From assembly GCA_018222805.1 (NCBI GenBank), contig JAAEZQ010000020.1, positions 1-56,700 of the forward strand: 56,700 nucleotides of DNA, read 5' to 3'. The notes below the pieces were generated by a model. The model was not told the DNA's origin, did no database searches, and worked only from the letters and a program-made list of their open reading frames with translations. This DNA is from Vibrionaceae bacterium. GTDB taxonomy: Bacteria; Pseudomonadota; Gammaproteobacteria; Enterobacterales; Vibrionaceae. Position numbers and translations under genes: made by a program. Shown in pieces: positions 1 to 8,706 of the stretch (positions within the stretch are counted from its first letter, which is position 1; each line of letters starts with the position of its first letter).

Positions 1-37
1 CTGTTAAAGATCTGATCGTGGAGCAAGAGTTTAGTTC

Positions 38-69
38 AAAAAAAGTCCCTCACATTATGTGAGAGACTT
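38..69 (-). terminator. Rho-independent terminator of trpB
   Basis: Read on the minus strand, a stem of about 10 bp with one mismatch (GTCTCTCACA / TGTGAGGGAC) is followed by a run of seven T. It lies 52 bases past the trpB stop codon, which is the expected place. Confidence 0.8.
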
Positions 70-120
70 CTGTATAAAAGACAGCCTATTTTCGGTGGCT
101 TCACGCTGATGTAATAAAGT

Positions 121-1344
121 TTAGATAAGCGATTCTATACCGTATTTCGCGCCGTAGTTTTCGACTACAAAATCGATGTCTTTATCACCGCGGCCAGACA
201 GGTTGATAAGAATCGAACCTTTTTCTCCTTGTTTAGCAAGTTTTATCGCGTAAGCCACTGCGTGCGAAGACTCTATGGCAGGGATAATGCCTTCCTCACG
301 TGATAGTTCAAAGAACGCGTCTATTGCTTCGTCGTCGGTGATTGAGCCGTAATTCACACGACCGATATCTTTTAGGTAACTGTGCTGCGGACCAACAGAC
401 GGGTAGTCTAGTCCACTTGCCACAGAATAAACTTCCTGAGGTTCACCTTGTTCATCTTTGAGCATGTAAGATTTAAAACCATGCATGATGCCCGGTTCGC
501 CCAAACTAAGGGTTGCTGCGTGTTCACCCACTTTTTCTAAAGAGCGACCAGCAGGCTCAACTCCGTGAATCGCGACCTGTTCATCTTCTAAAAAGGCACT
601 GAACAAGCCCATCGCATTAGAGCCACCGCCCACACATGCGACGAGGTTATTCGGTAATTTACCCGTCATTTCTTTAAACTGAACTCGAGCCTCGTTACCA
701 ATAATAGATTGGAAGTCACGAACCATTTTAGGGAATGGATGAGGGCCAACTACGGAGCCAATGGCGTACAGCTGTGTCTCTGGATCTTTCAAGTAGGCCT
801 CAAACGCAGCATCAACCGCTTCTTTCAACGTTTTACGTCCGTGCGTTGCAGGAATCACGTTGGCACCTAGGATTCTCATACGAACCACGTTTGGATGCTC
901 TTTGGCGATGTCTACTTCACCCATATAAATATCGCATTCTAATCCGACAAGAGCTGCTGCCGTCGCTAACGCAACACCATGTTGACCAGCACCTGTTTCT
1001 GCGATCAGTTTCTTTTTACCCATCTTTTTAGCGAGTATGGCTTCCCCTAAACAATGGTTAATTTTATGTGCGCCAGTGTGGTTGAGATCTTCGCGTTTCA
1101 GATAAATATCGGCACCGTACTTTTTGGATAAGTTCGCTGCATGAAAAATCGGGCTCGGTCGACCGACAAAGTGTTTGTAAAGGCGCGCTAACTCCGCTTT
1201 AAACTCAGGGTCTTTACAACATTCTTCATAGGCGGCGTTGATGTCTCGCATTATTTGCTCAAGCTCTGGTGGGACAAAACTGCCGCCATATTCGCCAAAG
1301 AATCCTTCACTGTTGGGCATAGTGTAGTCGAAAGAGTTATTCAT
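121..1344 (-). CDS. trpB: Tryptophan synthase beta chain (orphan copy)
   Basis: 407 residues, the normal length for TrpB. The PLP-dependent beta subunit joins indole and serine to make tryptophan in the cytosol. The PLP lysine lies in GAHKIN (K94), the catalytic glutamate in ETGAGQHG (E116), and the phosphate-binding loop CVGGGSN is intact, so the enzyme should be active. No trpA or other trp gene is beside it, so it is an orphan copy that may salvage indole. The start at 1344 has an AGGAC ribosome-binding site about 8 bases upstream. A TrpR-operator-like palindrome lies about 105 bases upstream, so repression by tryptophan is likely. I am sure of the family; the salvage role is inference. 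Confidence 0.95.
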   Translation of the reverse strand: MNNSFDYTMPNSEGFFGEYGGSFVPPELEQIMRDINAAYEECCKDPEFKAELARLYKHFVGRPSPIFHAANLSKKYGADIYLKREDLNHTGAHKINHCLGEAILAKKMGKKKLIAETGAGQHGVALATAAALVGLECDIYMGEVDIAKEHPNVVRMRILGANVIPATHGRKTLKEAVDAAFEAYLKDPETQLYAIGSVVGPHPFPKMVRDFQSIIGNEARVQFKEMTGKLPNNLVACVGGGSNAMGLFSAFLEDEQVAIHGVEPAGRSLEKVGEHAATLSLGEPGIMHGFKSYMLKDEQGEPQEVYSVASGLDYPSVGPQHSYLKDIGRVNYGSITDDEAIDAFFELSREEGIIPAIESSHAVAYAIKLAKQGEKGSILINLSGRGDKDIDFVVENYGAKYGIESLI

Positions 1345-1450
1345 TGTTCACGTCCTAGTTCACGTCTTCATTTTTATGATTAGTACGTTTATACCCAAAA
1401 TCTAATTTGTATTGTGTGATCAGTTGCCTAAATCTTGATGTTGTTCTTGT

Positions 1451-1468
1451 GAACTAGTTGAATGGTAC
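1451..1468 (-). promoter_or_regulatory. Candidate TrpR operator upstream of trpB
   Basis: GAACTAGTTGAATGGTAC matches the classical enterobacterial trp operator core (GAACTAGTTAACTAGTAC, recalled from the trpEDCBA operator) at 15 of 18 positions. It sits in the only gap upstream of the orphan trpB, which gives the match weight. No clear -35/-10 pair was assigned. Confidence 0.55.
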
Positions 1469-1477
1469 AGATTAAAT

Positions 1478-1507
1478 ACAAAAAAGCTTGCTTATAAAAA
1501 GCAAGCT
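1478..1507 (-). terminator. Rho-independent terminator of the 85-residue gene
   Basis: On the minus strand a 9-bp perfect stem (AGCTTGCTT / AAGCAAGCT) is followed by TTTTTTG. It lies about 20 bases past the stop of the small gene and separates it from trpB, so trpB probably has its own promoter. Confidence 0.75.
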
Positions 1508-1527
1508 AATAGTTAGTCACATTCACA

Positions 1528-1785
1528 TTAATGTGTACGAGATGGACCGTTTCGAACGATATCTTTGCCGTTGTCGTAGACGTATTTTGAAACCCAGCGC
1601 CCGAGAAGTAGCTGGTGCTTATCTCCCAAAACTGCGACAAATGGGCGGCCATCGCTATTTGTCGTCGCAAGTGCAATGCCTGCCACGCCTTCTAGGCCCA
1701 GAGCACCGCTTTCGACTAAATGCAGAAAGGTTTCTAGCTCTTCAATGGTTTCGATCACTTGATCATCAATGTTCATTGTATTCAA
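1528..1785 (-). CDS. Small unknown protein, 85 residues
   Basis: I do not recognise this family. It is an acidic to neutral protein with an N-terminal helix rich in I, E and L (IETIEELETFLHLVES), followed by a stretch that looks like beta strands (GIALATTNSDGRPFVAVLGDK). It has no signal peptide or membrane segment. The orientation matches trpB and the gene has its own terminator, which supports a real gene. An overlapping opposite-strand reading frame shows no family features and was set aside. Any link to tryptophan is only by position. Confidence 0.6.
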   Translation of the reverse strand: MNTMNIDDQVIETIEELETFLHLVESGALGLEGVAGIALATTNSDGRPFVAVLGDKHQLLLGRWVSKYVYDNGKDIVRNGPSRTH

Positions 1786-1983
1786 TCTCTTCGAATAGCA
1801 GATATTTTGTGGCGCGTACTCTACCTAAGTTAAGACCAGAAACCAAGTTTCTGGTACTTTCGTTAAAAATTTTCAACGGTCTTCACATAATGTTTAAGAG
1901 TGAATAGGGCAATCAAATTAGTATTTTGACTAGGGATGCAGGAGTGCAATAATTTTGCTATTCCTAATGAATTGAAAACGCGT

Positions 1984-2622
1984 ATGAAAAAAGTCCTGAT
2001 TACTGGTTTTGAACCTTTTGGCGGAGATGACATCAACCCAGCTTTGGAAGCGATTAAGAGGTTAGAAGGTGAGGCAATTGATGGCGGTTTTATCGTCACT
2101 TGTCACGTGCCAGTCACGCGTTATGAGTCAACTAACACAGTGATAGAAGCGATAGAAAAGCATCAGCCAGATTGCGTAATCACCGTTGGACAAGCAGCAG
2201 GCCGTGCCGCCATTACCACTGAGCGTGTTGCCATCAACGTGGATGATTTTCGAATTCCTGACAATCAAGGTCATCAACCGATAGATGAGCCCATCATAGT
2301 AGATGGGCCTGACGCTTACTTCACGACTTTGCCGATCAAGCGAGTCGTTCAGACTTTGCAAGAACAAGGGATACCTTGCCAAGTTTCTAACAGTGCGGGA
2401 ACGTTCGTATGCAATCATCTTTTTTATGGTTTGCAACATTACCTGAGAGACAAGTCAATACGTCATGGCTTTGTGCATATTCCGCTGTTACCCGAACAAA
2501 ACCCGCTGGGCAACCAACCTACAATGTCATTAGATACCATAGTGGAAGGATTGCGGTTGATGGCGCAAGTGGTTGTTAATCACACTACGGATATTGCTGT
2601 TACAGGCGGAAAGATTTACTGA
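1984..2622 (+). CDS. pcp: Pyrrolidone-carboxylate peptidase (peptidase C15)
   Basis: 212 residues from the chosen start, the normal length. The cytosolic cysteine peptidase removes N-terminal pyroglutamate from peptides. The catalytic triad is visible: E80 in TTERVAIN, C143 in GTFVCNHL and H165 in FVHIPLLP. The N-terminus [14 protein letters not shown] is the standard family start. An in-frame ATG at 1936 would add 16 residues that do not resemble the family, so 1984 is preferred, although no strong ribosome-binding site precedes it. The gene stands alone between two unrelated genes. Confidence 0.93.
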   Translation: MKKVLITGFEPFGGDDINPALEAIKRLEGEAIDGGFIVTCHVPVTRYESTNTVIEAIEKHQPDCVITVGQAAGRAAITTERVAINVDDFRIPDNQGHQPIDEPIIVDGPDAYFTTLPIKRVVQTLQEQGIPCQVSNSAGTFVCNHLFYGLQHYLRDKSIRHGFVHIPLLPEQNPLGNQPTMSLDTIVEGLRLMAQVVVNHTTDIAVTGGKIY

Positions 2623-2663
2623 CAACAGCTTATTAATATATCCCGCTTGCAGATTTCTCGATG

Positions 2664-2687
2664 TGATATTTATCTTTAATAATATCA
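2664..2687. promoter_or_regulatory. Palindrome upstream of the CobW-family gene
   Basis: TGATATT and AATATCA form a perfect 7-bp inverted repeat around a 10-base AT-rich spacer, about 110 bases before the GTPase start. COG0523 genes are often under Zur control, but this does not match the usual Zur box, so the factor is unknown. It could be chance in AT-rich DNA. Confidence 0.25.
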
Positions 2688-2798
2688 ACGTGAGAGATTC
2701 TACTGTCGTGGTGGTTCCACAGTGACAAAATCATTGAAGCACATCAGGTTGTCCGTATACTTTGACAGAGTATGAATGCACTAACGTCGGAGAAAAGC

Positions 2799-3785
2799 AT
2801 GTCAAAAAGAGTACCTACCAACATACTGACCGGTTTTTTGGGATCAGGTAAAACGACGACGATCTTAAACCTTCTAAAGAAAAAACCAGAAGACGAAAAC
2901 TGGGCAGTCTTAGTTAATGAGTTTGGTGAGATTGGCATTGACGGCGCTTTGATGACTGACCAAGGTGCGTTGATAAAGGAAGTTCCTGGTGGTTGTATGT
3001 GCTGTACAGCAGGCGTTCCTATGTCTGTGGGCATCACTGCTCTGTTACGTCAAAAGCCCGATCGTTTGCTTATCGAACCAACTGGGCTTGGCCATCCAAA
3101 ACAAGTTATTGCAACACTAACGTCAGAGCAGTATCTACCGTATGTTGATCTTAAAGCGACAATCGCATTGGTCGACCCTCGTAATTTAAGTAATGAAAAG
3201 CATCTCTCGAATCAAAACTTCGTTGATCAGCTAGACTGTGCCGATGTGGTTATCGGCAGCAAAGTCGACCTTTGCACTAGCCACGACATCGATGTGTTTA
3301 ACGACTGGATCACCGATCAGTCACCCTCCAAAGTATTTAGCAAGTTGATTCACGACGGTGACCTACCCATCGAAGTGTTAGATATTGAACGAGTCCATGG
3401 CAGTGCTTCTTCGCATATTGAGTCTCATCATCATGATCACGCTCAGCAAGAACCACAATTTCAACTGCCACCGGGTGAAGCTTTCATTCGTAAAGAGAAT
3501 AAGGGGCAGGGCTATTTTAGTTGTGGTTGGTTATTTGGCGCAGAGCATACGTTCGATTTCGATCAGCTTTTCTCCATGCTTTCGGCTTTAACGGCGGAGC
3601 GAGTAAAAGCGGTGGTGAATACGGATCGAGGCTGTTACGCATTTAATGTCGCGAATGCGGTGGTAACGGTTAATGAGATCAGCCTTGAAGGGTTTGAATC
3701 GAGATTAGAAGTGATCGACTCTCAGTTGCTTCCTTGGGATGAGTTAGAACATGTTCTGCTTAAACTGTCTGGGATAGAACAATAA
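2799..3785 (+). CDS. CobW/COG0523 family GTPase, probable zinc metallochaperone
   Basis: 328 residues. Members are G3E GTPases that deliver metals (zinc, cobalt or iron) to client proteins in the cytosol. Visible features are Walker A GFLGSGKT (12-19), the metal-binding CMCC motif (66-69), the guanine motif SKVD near 157, and a histidine-rich stretch near 205-215 (SHHHDH) just before the C-terminal CobW_C domain. The histidine loop favours zinc. The start at 2799 has GGAGA five bases upstream; an earlier ATG at 2772 lacks this. No cobalamin genes are nearby, so a true cobW role is unlikely. Confidence 0.88.
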   Translation: MSKRVPTNILTGFLGSGKTTTILNLLKKKPEDENWAVLVNEFGEIGIDGALMTDQGALIKEVPGGCMCCTAGVPMSVGITALLRQKPDRLLIEPTGLGHPKQVIATLTSEQYLPYVDLKATIALVDPRNLSNEKHLSNQNFVDQLDCADVVIGSKVDLCTSHDIDVFNDWITDQSPSKVFSKLIHDGDLPIEVLDIERVHGSASSHIESHHHDHAQQEPQFQLPPGEAFIRKENKGQGYFSCGWLFGAEHTFDFDQLFSMLSALTAERVKAVVNTDRGCYAFNVANAVVTVNEISLEGFESRLEVIDSQLLPWDELEHVLLKLSGIEQ

Positions 3786-3971
3786 TCAGTTACCTGGGTA
3801 TCTTACCTAAGCGGCCAAGCAATGCGATGTTAGTGTTTGCCGCTTCATCTGTTGGTACAGACTTAAAACTGAAAAAAGAGAGAAAAGTGGGATAAATCAC
3901 TTAAATTCGGGTATAGTGCACGGCTGAATTTTTAACGCTATTTTTAGTGGTTTGTTTAAGGAATACGCTCA

Positions 3972-5261
3972 ATGTCATTTTCATCTCAAGGTTTTGCACC
4001 AGAAGTCGTAAAAGCGCTGGCAGAATGCGGTTATGAAAAGTTAACGCCAATTCAACAGAAGGCGATTCCAATGGCTCGTAAAGGCCATGATATCTTCGCT
4101 ACAGCTCAGACTGGTACTGGTAAAACCGCAGCGTTTTCATTGCCTATGATTCAGCGACTGCTAGACAGTGATCACAGTGCTTCACGCAAGACAGCACGTG
4201 CGCTTATCCTTGCTCCAACGCGTGAACTGGCAGAGCAGATTGCTGACAACATCAAAGCGTACACCAAATATACCGACTTATCGGTGGTGGCAGTTTTTGG
4301 TGGCCGTAAAATGTCTTCGCAAGTCTCAGCGCTCGAAAACGGTGTCGATATTCTGGTGGCAACACCGGGCCGTCTGGAAGAGCACATTGAGCAAGGTAAT
4401 GTCTCCGTTGCAAACTTAGAGTTCCTCGTTTTTGATGAGGCTGACCGTATTCTGGATATGGGCTTTATTCACGCGGTGCGTAAAATCATGTTAGATGTGG
4501 ACACGGATCCACAGATCATGATGTTCTCTGCAACGACATCCAGCCAGCTAAACCTATTGGCAAAAGACATTCTGCGTAAACCAAAACGCATCGAGGTTGA
4601 GCGCGCCAATACAACAGCACAAACTGTTGCTCACGTACTTTACCCCGTTGATCAAGAGCGTAAAACCGAGCTGCTTTCTGAACTGATTGGTCGCAAAAAC
4701 TGGCAACAAGTGTTGGTGTTTGTGAACTACAAAGAAACCGCAAATGAAGTGGTTAAAGAATTGAAGCTTGATGGTATCAAAGCGGCAGTTTGTCACGGTG
4801 ACCGAGCTCAAAGTGCTCGACGTCGTGCGCTTGAAGAATTTAAATCGGGCAAAGTGCGCGTGATGGTTGCAACCGATGTTGCTGCTCGTGGATTGGATAT
4901 TGCTGATCTGCCACATGTCGTGAACTACGATATGCCGTTCCTTGCAGAAGATTACGTTCACCGTATTGGCCGTACTGGTCGTGCTGGTAAGCAAGGGCAC
5001 GCGGTTTCATTCGTAAACCGTGATGAAGAACTGACAGTGGTTCAGGTTGAAAACCTGATTCAACAACGAATTCGCCGTATTGAGCTAGCAGGTTATGAAC
5101 CAAAGCAGCGTGAATCATACATCGAAAAGCTGAACTCCAAACCAGCATTTAAGAACCGTCAAGGACGTCGGAATAACCCTAACCAATCTGCAACAGACCA
5201 AGGGTCTGCAGAACGTCGTCTGGCGATGGTGAAGCGTTTGAAAGCACGTCGAGCGAAATAA
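3972..5261 (+). CDS. rhlE: DEAD-box ATP-dependent RNA helicase, RhlE type
   Basis: 429 residues. It unwinds short RNA duplexes and takes part in ribosome assembly and RNA turnover. All core motifs are present: Q motif (TPIQQKAIP), motif I AQTGTGKT (45-52), PTRELAEQ, TPGR, DEAD near 155, SAT, and the C-terminal VATDVAARGLDI and HRIGRTGRAG. The basic tail (RQGRRNNPNQ ... KRLKARRAK) is typical of RhlE and probably binds RNA. The gene is monocistronic with a strong terminator. The RhlE assignment over SrmB or DbpA rests on overall similarity and the short tail. Confidence 0.93.
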   Translation: MSFSSQGFAPEVVKALAECGYEKLTPIQQKAIPMARKGHDIFATAQTGTGKTAAFSLPMIQRLLDSDHSASRKTARALILAPTRELAEQIADNIKAYTKYTDLSVVAVFGGRKMSSQVSALENGVDILVATPGRLEEHIEQGNVSVANLEFLVFDEADRILDMGFIHAVRKIMLDVDTDPQIMMFSATTSSQLNLLAKDILRKPKRIEVERANTTAQTVAHVLYPVDQERKTELLSELIGRKNWQQVLVFVNYKETANEVVKELKLDGIKAAVCHGDRAQSARRRALEEFKSGKVRVMVATDVAARGLDIADLPHVVNYDMPFLAEDYVHRIGRTGRAGKQGHAVSFVNRDEELTVVQVENLIQQRIRRIELAGYEPKQRESYIEKLNSKPAFKNRQGRRNNPNQSATDQGSAERRLAMVKRLKARRAK

Positions 5262-5288
5262 CCAATATTGTGACGGTATGAGTTGAAC

Positions 5289-5325
5289 AAAAGCGCCCTT
5301 GTTAAGAAGGGCGCTTTTATTTTAT
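5289..5325. terminator. Bidirectional terminator between helicase and ureohydrolase-like gene
   Basis: A 12-bp perfect stem (AAAAGCGCCCTT / AAGGGCGCTTTT) with a GTTAAG loop and T-rich flank lies between two converging genes. It can serve both. Confidence 0.85.
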
Positions 5326-5341
5326 CGCTTATGTGTCGCTA

Positions 5342-6184
5342 TCAGGCGGCGTGATCAAGAAGAGGCGCTATTTGATAAAGCTCCTCAATAATTATTTTCG
5401 TTTGTCTTGAATAGACTAAACGGTCACGATCCCCAACCAACTGTATGGCTTTCACTTTGCCTGAAACCAAACAAAGTCTGATGGTTCTCAGCACCATCTG
5501 AATATCTAAAGATACCTCACCATCAAGGCCGTTTTTGGCCATAAGCGAACCTAAATCAACCGAAATAATCACCTGATCGCAATGGTCCAGATAATGGCTA
5601 ACTTGTTGTTTGACATGATTCCTGTGTCGAAAAATAAACTCTCTATCGGTTACCCAGTAACAGCCTTGATCCTCGGCATATTCCAATGTTTCTTGCTTGT
5701 TATCCTGTTCATTTATGCCCGCAAAAAGTAGACGAACGTTTTGGTACCGGGAAAGCGCAAAATGAAATGCAGAACCCACCCTTGGCTCTAGTGTAGGCTT
5801 TAAATGCATTTTGTGGCCAATGTGCAATATACCAACGTCGTCTTGGCTAGTGGCGACTACTGGCAACATGGACAAAATGGCTTCGGTACAATTTGTTACC
5901 AATACTGGAATGGAGTGACGGGAAAGTGACAAGCTGAGTGCTTCCTGAAAATCCCCGTTCTCCAATTTAGCATGAGTAAAGTGGCCACAATGCGCCGCTG
6001 TGGTGTGATCATGTTGCTGATAAAGCCACTCGCTCGCACTCTCCAGGCTTTGATCGGCTAATTCAAACGCGCCTTTTGTCATGGGAGCGACGTATTCACA
6101 AACCGTCATAAATGAAAAAGGGTAGTGCTGAACTGGTGTATGTGTTGGTTGATGAAATTTATAACGTTTGAAAAAGCTCAACAT
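5342..6184 (-). CDS. Ureohydrolase-fold (arginase/HutG-like) protein with degenerate metal site
   Basis: 280 residues. The order of blocks follows the arginase/formimidoylglutamase fold. GILHIGHKMHLK occupies the place of the metal-binding DAHFD loop, VGSAFHFAL the place of the GTPF block, and VIISVDLGSLMAKN the place of the SxDxDxxDP motif. Most of the aspartate and histidine ligands for the two manganese ions are gone, so classical hydrolase activity is unlikely. The first 60 residues are also shorter than in HutG. The gene starts six bases after an IclR regulator gene, so the two form an operon. It may sense or bind an amidino compound; that is inference. Confidence 0.75.
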   Translation of the reverse strand: MLSFFKRYKFHQPTHTPVQHYPFSFMTVCEYVAPMTKGAFELADQSLESASEWLYQQHDHTTAAHCGHFTHAKLENGDFQEALSLSLSRHSIPVLVTNCTEAILSMLPVVATSQDDVGILHIGHKMHLKPTLEPRVGSAFHFALSRYQNVRLLFAGINEQDNKQETLEYAEDQGCYWVTDREFIFRHRNHVKQQVSHYLDHCDQVIISVDLGSLMAKNGLDGEVSLDIQMVLRTIRLCLVSGKVKAIQLVGDRDRLVYSRQTKIIIEELYQIAPLLDHAA

Positions 6185-6190
6185 GATGAA

Positions 6191-6925
6191 TTACCTTTCT
6201 GGTGGTAGTGCCCTTGCTGCTTGCAACACATGTAATACGATACGTTGCTTGTCCTTCTCGACCCGGTGTGCTGGAGCCATAACCGAAACTGCGCCTACGA
6301 GTTTACTTCCTTTCATAACAGGTGCACTGATACCAGAGACGCCTGGATCTATCTCGGAAGTACTTACGGCGTATCCGTTTTTTCTGATCGTGGCAAATTC
6401 TTGTTCCCATTCATCGAGACAATGATCTTGTTTGAAATAACGTAAGATTTTCTCGCTACGACTTTTAGGCATATAAGCCAGCATCACCTTGGATGAGGCG
6501 CCACGAAGCAGGGGTTGACTTTGACCCTGGACGAAGCTGCACCGTAGCGCCTGCATACTTTCTTTTTGTCTGACACAGAGTGCCCGATAACCAGAAGGAA
6601 CCATATAGGCAGCCATTTCTCCAGTCTGCTGTACTAAGCGAGATAAAATGGCTTCAACCATATCCAGACCGTGTTGTGCACTTTCGTAGCTGTGCATCAA
6701 AAGTAGCGCTGCAGGTCCGATAATAAACGTCTTATCGTGACCACTTTCTTCAATCAAATTCCATTCTTTCAGCAGTTTTAAATGCCGATAAAGACTGCTC
6801 AATGGTACGTTTAATTGTTCACTTAGTGTTTTCGCAGACACTGGGAAAGGGTTCACCGCAACTTTCATTAATAATTGCAGCGCCTTTTCATTTACCTGAT
6901 TAGCGGTAGCCTTGTTTGTCGTCAT
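6191..6925 (-). CDS. IclR-family transcriptional regulator
   Basis: 244 residues: an N-terminal winged helix-turn-helix (about 10-75, with SAKTLSEQLNVPLSSLYRHLKLL) and a C-terminal IclR effector-binding domain (about 85-235, with the conserved ASSKVMLAY and SEIDPGVSGISAPV blocks). IclR proteins bind small organic acids and act as repressors or activators. It is co-transcribed with the degenerate ureohydrolase gene (six-base gap), and its own promoter must lie in the 314-base gap before the EAL gene. The effector cannot be read from the sequence. Confidence 0.9.
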   Translation of the reverse strand: MTTNKATANQVNEKALQLLMKVAVNPFPVSAKTLSEQLNVPLSSLYRHLKLLKEWNLIEESGHDKTFIIGPAALLLMHSYESAQHGLDMVEAILSRLVQQTGEMAAYMVPSGYRALCVRQKESMQALRCSFVQGQSQPLLRGASSKVMLAYMPKSRSEKILRYFKQDHCLDEWEQEFATIRKNGYAVSTSEIDPGVSGISAPVMKGSKLVGAVSVMAPAHRVEKDKQRIVLHVLQAARALPPER

Positions 6926-7239
6926 ATATAGTTTGTAACTTGTTGGATGATATAGGACAACTATAATTCTTAATCTATGAGAAAATAAAAATAATCTTTA
7001 GGGGTAATTCTTATTAAGTGAGAAAAGGTTGCTCTTTTTGTAACAACGCCGGATTTGTCTCAAGAGTGAGTCGGTTGAGCATTAATTGGTACTTAAACCA
7101 ATAACGCGTTGTTTTGTTTGCGGTAGTAAGAGGAGAGTTACATACTCACAGTATCTTACGAAAAACGTATATTCCGTCTTCCTCCCAAGGAACGTTTCCC
7201 GGGGCACCAGGCAGAGCCGGTTTATAAAGGTTGTTTTAT
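6926..7239. other. Intergenic gap between iclR-like and EAL genes
   Basis: 314 bases that must hold the two divergent promoters. I looked for a cyclic-di-GMP (GEMM) riboswitch because an EAL gene follows, and found no match to its conserved core. Only short palindromes are visible, such as GGAACGTTTCC near 7190. Confidence 0.5.
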
Positions 7240-8706
7240 ATGCTGAATAAAGCGCTTTTAAAGAAACTCGTTATTATTTTACTCCCGATTCCACTGGTGA
7301 TCTTTAGCGCAATATACTTCGCTCGTGAAAGCGTACAAAGCGAGCTTGAACACCTGTTAGATAGAAACATTTCCATTGCTGATGAAATACTGTTTCAGGT
7401 TGAAACTGAGAATAGAAAGGCATTGAACCACCCGGAAAACTGCGAGCAGATCCAACAGAGCTTGATGTTTGAGCGAGATATTGACGAGATGCTTATCGTT
7501 AAAGGTGATGAGATTAGCTGTTCTTCAAAGCTTGGTAAGGTGACCAAACCTTTGGCGGAATATTTAACTTTTCCCCACGGGCAGAAGCTGGCGCTTGGTA
7601 GAGTGCATAACGTACCTGATCAATTCTTGTTCTTGGTAACTCAGGGCGAGCAAAGCTATCAGGCTGTAACGATTATTGACAGGGATTACTTTGGGGTAAC
7701 GATAGGTTTTAATACAGACCTAAGATTCAAACGCTCAGCATTATTCATTCATGATCAGGTTGCCCCTCTTGATGCCGAGAGAAACGGTACGAATCCTGTT
7801 GCTATCAAGTCGTCAAGGATGTACGAATACGAAGCCTTGAGCGAAGCGAGTGACCTATTTGTAAACCAAACGACGCTGTCGTTCCTCGTTTACGCCGGGC
7901 CCATTATTTTACTGATTTATCTGCTTTTTTATAGTGTTAGTAAATGGCTCGACCCTGGTCGTAACTTAGTTTCACAGTTAAAGAAGGCCCTAAGGCGAGG
8001 CGACTTGACTTTGTACTATCAACCACAAATTGATGCAGAAAGTGGGGATGTGTTTGGTTATGAAGCACTGGTCCGTTGGGAACATCACCAAAAAGGTTTT
8101 ATCGCTCCGGATCAATTTGTTCCAGCTGCAGAGCAGAGCGGATTGGTATCGATTTTGACTGACTTTGTGTTAGAAAAAGCAGCGGAAGATTTCAGTAAAC
8201 TAAGATTCACTCACCCTGTGCACCTGAGTGTGAATATTCCTCCGGGGTATCTCGTCGAGCCAAACGTGATAAGAAAGATTCAGCTTATTCATCGGAAGCT
8301 GAATAATAATAATGTCTCGCTGGGAGTCGAAATCACTGAGCGTCAACTGATTGATGATCAGGCGAGAAAACGCATAGCGGCGTTGAGGGTATATGGTATT
8401 GACGTGTTGATTGATGATTTTGGTACGGGGCAGACCTCATTGGTTTTTCTGCAGCACATGCGTATTGATTATCTGAAAATAGACAAATGCTTTGTAGAAA
8501 CCATAGGCATTCAAAGCGTGAGCTCTTCAGTTTTGAATGCCATTGTTCATTTTGCCGATGAGTTGAAGGTTAAGTTAATTGCCGAAGGTGTCGAAACGCC
8601 TGAGCAAGCGGATCACCTTATGAAGTTAGGCGTGCAATACCATCAGGGATACCTCTATTCCAAGCCTTTGCCATACAGTCGTCTCGCACGACAGCCGATC
8701 ACTTAA
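7240..8706 (+). CDS. CSS-motif EAL-domain c-di-GMP phosphodiesterase
   Basis: 488 residues. Layout: a membrane helix (about 8-28), a periplasmic CSS domain (about 30-220) with the CSS motif in ISCSSKLG, a second helix (about 225-245) and a cytoplasmic EAL domain (about 255-485). Catalytic residues look intact: YEALVRW, SVNIPP, EITE, DDFGTG, KIDK, EGVET and QGYLYSKP. It should hydrolyse c-di-GMP, with the periplasmic disulfide-forming CSS domain controlling activity as in E. coli PdeC-type enzymes. The ATG at 7240 has AAAGG nine bases upstream; a TTG at 7231 is too close to that site. It converges on modF with an 8-bp overlap of coding sequence. Confidence 0.92.
   Translation: MLNKALLKKLVIILLPIPLVIFSAIYFARESVQSELEHLLDRNISIADEILFQVETENRKALNHPENCEQIQQSLMFERDIDEMLIVKGDEISCSSKLGKVTKPLAEYLTFPHGQKLALGRVHNVPDQFLFLVTQGEQSYQAVTIIDRDYFGVTIGFNTDLRFKRSALFIHDQVAPLDAERNGTNPVAIKSSRMYEYEALSEASDLFVNQTTLSFLVYAGPIILLIYLLFYSVSKWLDPGRNLVSQLKKALRRGDLTLYYQPQIDAESGDVFGYEALVRWEHHQKGFIAPDQFVPAAEQSGLVSILTDFVLEKAAEDFSKLRFTHPVHLSVNIPPGYLVEPNVIRKIQLIHRKLNNNNVSLGVEITERQLIDDQARKRIAALRVYGIDVLIDDFGTGQTSLVFLQHMRIDYLKIDKCFVETIGIQSVSSSVLNAIVHFADELKVKLIAEGVETPEQADHLMKLGVQYHQGYLYSKPLPYSRLARQPIT

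Noticed and set aside
1488..1907. 139-codon plus-strand frame over the small 85-residue gene
   Set aside because: Composition is cysteine- and arginine-rich without family features, and it runs through the minus-strand gene and its terminator. Treated as a shadow.
7020..7230. Possible cyclic-di-GMP riboswitch before the EAL gene
   Set aside because: The conserved GEMM core could not be found; only short unrelated palindromes are present.
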